Assembly: GCF_013694245.2 (NCBI RefSeq)
Contig: NZ_CP059322.2
Location: 554,001-618,000, forward strand
Origin: Micromonospora ferruginea
Lineage (GTDB): Bacteria; Actinomycetota; Actinomycetes; Mycobacteriales; Micromonosporaceae
Length of the DNA stretch: 64,000 bases
Direction: 5' to 3'
The notes beneath the pieces were generated by a model. The model was not told where the DNA came from, made no database searches, and worked only from the letters and a program-made list of their open reading frames with translations. Positions within the stretch are counted from its first letter, which is position 1; every line of letters starts with the position of its first letter. This document shows positions 63,240 to 64,000 of the stretch, piece by piece. The position numbers were made by a program, and so were the translations under genes.

Positions 63240-63944
63240 ATGGGTGCACTGCGCAAGGCGGGGGTCTGGCTCGGTCTCGTCGAGGAGGACGACGAGCGGG
63301 CGTACGAGGACGGCGGCTACGACAAGGGTGGCTACCGTGACTCGCGCTACCGGTCGAGCCGGTACGCCGAGGAGTTCGCCGACGAGGACGACGACGAGTC
63401 CGAGGAGCCGCCGGCGCCCCGGGCCCGCACCGGCGACCGGGGCCGGCTGTCCGAGCGCGCCACGGGCCGCTCGGTCGACACCGACCGGTCCGAGGCCGAG
63501 CGACTCGACCGTCCGGAGCGCGCCGAGCGTTCCAGCGTGCGGTCGATCACCCGGTCCTCCACCGGCGAGACCTCCGGCTCGCTGACCTACCACACCCGGG
63601 ACAATCTCGCCCTGGCGCCGCAGGCCTCGCCGCGCGAGCGGGCGGTGGCCCCGGAGGACGAGCAGCGTTACCAGATCACCACGCTGCACCCGACCACCTA
63701 CCGCGAGGCGCGGACCATCGGCGAGCACTTCCGGGACGGCGTGCCGGTGATCATCAATCTCACCGAGATGGACGAGGCGGACGCCCGCCGACTGGTCGAC
63801 TTCGCCGCCGGGCTCGCGTTCGGCCTGCGCGGTACGATCGAGCGCGTGACCAACCGGGTGTTCCTGCTCTCACCGGCCAACGTCCAGGTCACCGCGGAGG
63901 ACAAGGCCAAGATCGCTGAGGGCGGCTTTTTCAGTCTGAGCTAA
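63240..63944 (+). CDS. sepF: SepF, FtsZ membrane anchor
   Basis: 234 aa from ATG 63240. An N-terminal amphipathic segment (MGALRKAGVWLGLVEED) for membrane binding, a charged linker rich in Asp/Glu/Arg/Ser (about 110 residues), and the SepF core (QITTLHPTTYREARTIGEHF, PVIINLTEMDEADARRLVDF, GLRGTIERVTNRVFLLSPAN). In actinobacteria it replaces FtsA/ZipA as the anchor. The 193-bp gap before it contains an AT-richer patch (AAATTACATCAGTGTTG, 63064-63080) that may be its promoter. Confidence 0.95.
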   Translation: MGALRKAGVWLGLVEEDDERAYEDGGYDKGGYRDSRYRSSRYAEEFADEDDDESEEPPAPRARTGDRGRLSERATGRSVDTDRSEAERLDRPERAERSSVRSITRSSTGETSGSLTYHTRDNLALAPQASPRERAVAPEDEQRYQITTLHPTTYREARTIGEHFRDGVPVIINLTEMDEADARRLVDFAAGLAFGLRGTIERVTNRVFLLSPANVQVTAEDKAKIAEGGFFSLS

Positions 63945-63973
63945 TCCCGCACGACCGAGGGACGTCGCCTGCC

Positions 63974-64000
63974 GTGTTGTCGATCCTGTTCCAGGTGCTC
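63974..64000 (+). CDS. Start of a YggT-family membrane protein (cut by window edge)
   Basis: GTG 63974 begins MLSILFQVL, nine codons up to the edge. The hydrophobic start and position after sepF match YggT/YlmG, a small two-helix membrane protein of the division cluster. Too short to confirm. Confidence 0.65.

Overview
The window is a high-GC actinomycete chromosome segment. Gene order and content suggest Micromonosporaceae (Micromonospora or Salinispora type). This rests on the aroG/pknL/Rv2175c-like/idsA/metF neighbourhood, a complete-looking actinobacterial dcw (division and cell wall) cluster, a glycosylated-carotenoid cassette, many GTG starts and 4-bp stop/start overlaps. It also rests on several families of intergenic palindromes of the sort seen in this family. 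The assignment is inference; no rRNA or other marker gene is present. No tRNA, rRNA, CRISPR array, transposase or phage gene was recognised.

Layout. 1-9.5 kb: the 3' end of a class II DAHP synthase, threonine aldolase, endonuclease IV, a PASTA-type Ser/Thr kinase divergent from an Rv2175c-like DNA-binding protein, a polyprenyl diphosphate synthase coupled to an HTH protein, and MetF. 9.5-16.6 kb: a CDP-alcohol phosphatidyltransferase, then a leftward six-gene operon (YbaK-like, CrtA-like monooxygenase, GNAT, CruF-like hydratase, family 2 glycosyltransferase, CrtI-like desaturase) and a TetR regulator. 16.6-19.4 kb: a leftward ferric-reductase-like / FMN-binding / ApbE flavin cassette. 19.4-26.8 kb: a mutagenic repair locus (SAV_6107-like, ImuA, ImuB, DnaE2) behind a near-perfect LexA box and a leader full of hairpins. 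26.9-30.8 kb: a 59-aa small protein, a methyltransferase, a nucleotide-pyrophosphatase-like protein, DinB and a DUF3040 protein. 31.3-36.1 kb: a leftward MoxR / DUF58 / transglutaminase operon. 36.3-39.3 kb: leuS behind a Leu-codon leader peptide and an intrinsic terminator. 39.4-43.1 kb: an ABC transporter divergent from a two-component system. 43.5-46.9 kb: a leftward MurT/GatD operon with a TVP38-like protein and a small-molecule kinase. 47.1-64 kb: the dcw cluster mraZ-rsmH-ftsL-ftsI-murE-murF-mraY-ftsW-murG-murC-ftsQ-ftsZ-yggS-sepF-(yggT). murD is absent from its usual place between mraY and ftsW.

How the genes work together. The right 17 kb plus MurT/GatD make, amidate and cross-link lipid II at the division site. 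The PASTA kinase and its DNA-binding neighbour are candidate regulators of that process. The dnaE2/imuB/imuA/dinB genes are translesion synthesis. The carotenoid operon modifies the acyclic end of a C40 carotenoid (desaturation, hydration, probable oxygenation, glycosylation), and GGPP could come from the polyprenyl synthase at 6-7 kb.

Main oddities: an in-frame copy of a GGGGCCCC palindromic element inside cruF, with an inverted copy beyond crtI; apparent frameshifts in imuB and in a TetR gene; a classical attenuator before leuS; palindromes packed into nearly every long gene-free stretch; and a recurring TANNNT motif 6-9 nt ahead of start codons, pointing to widespread leaderless transcription.
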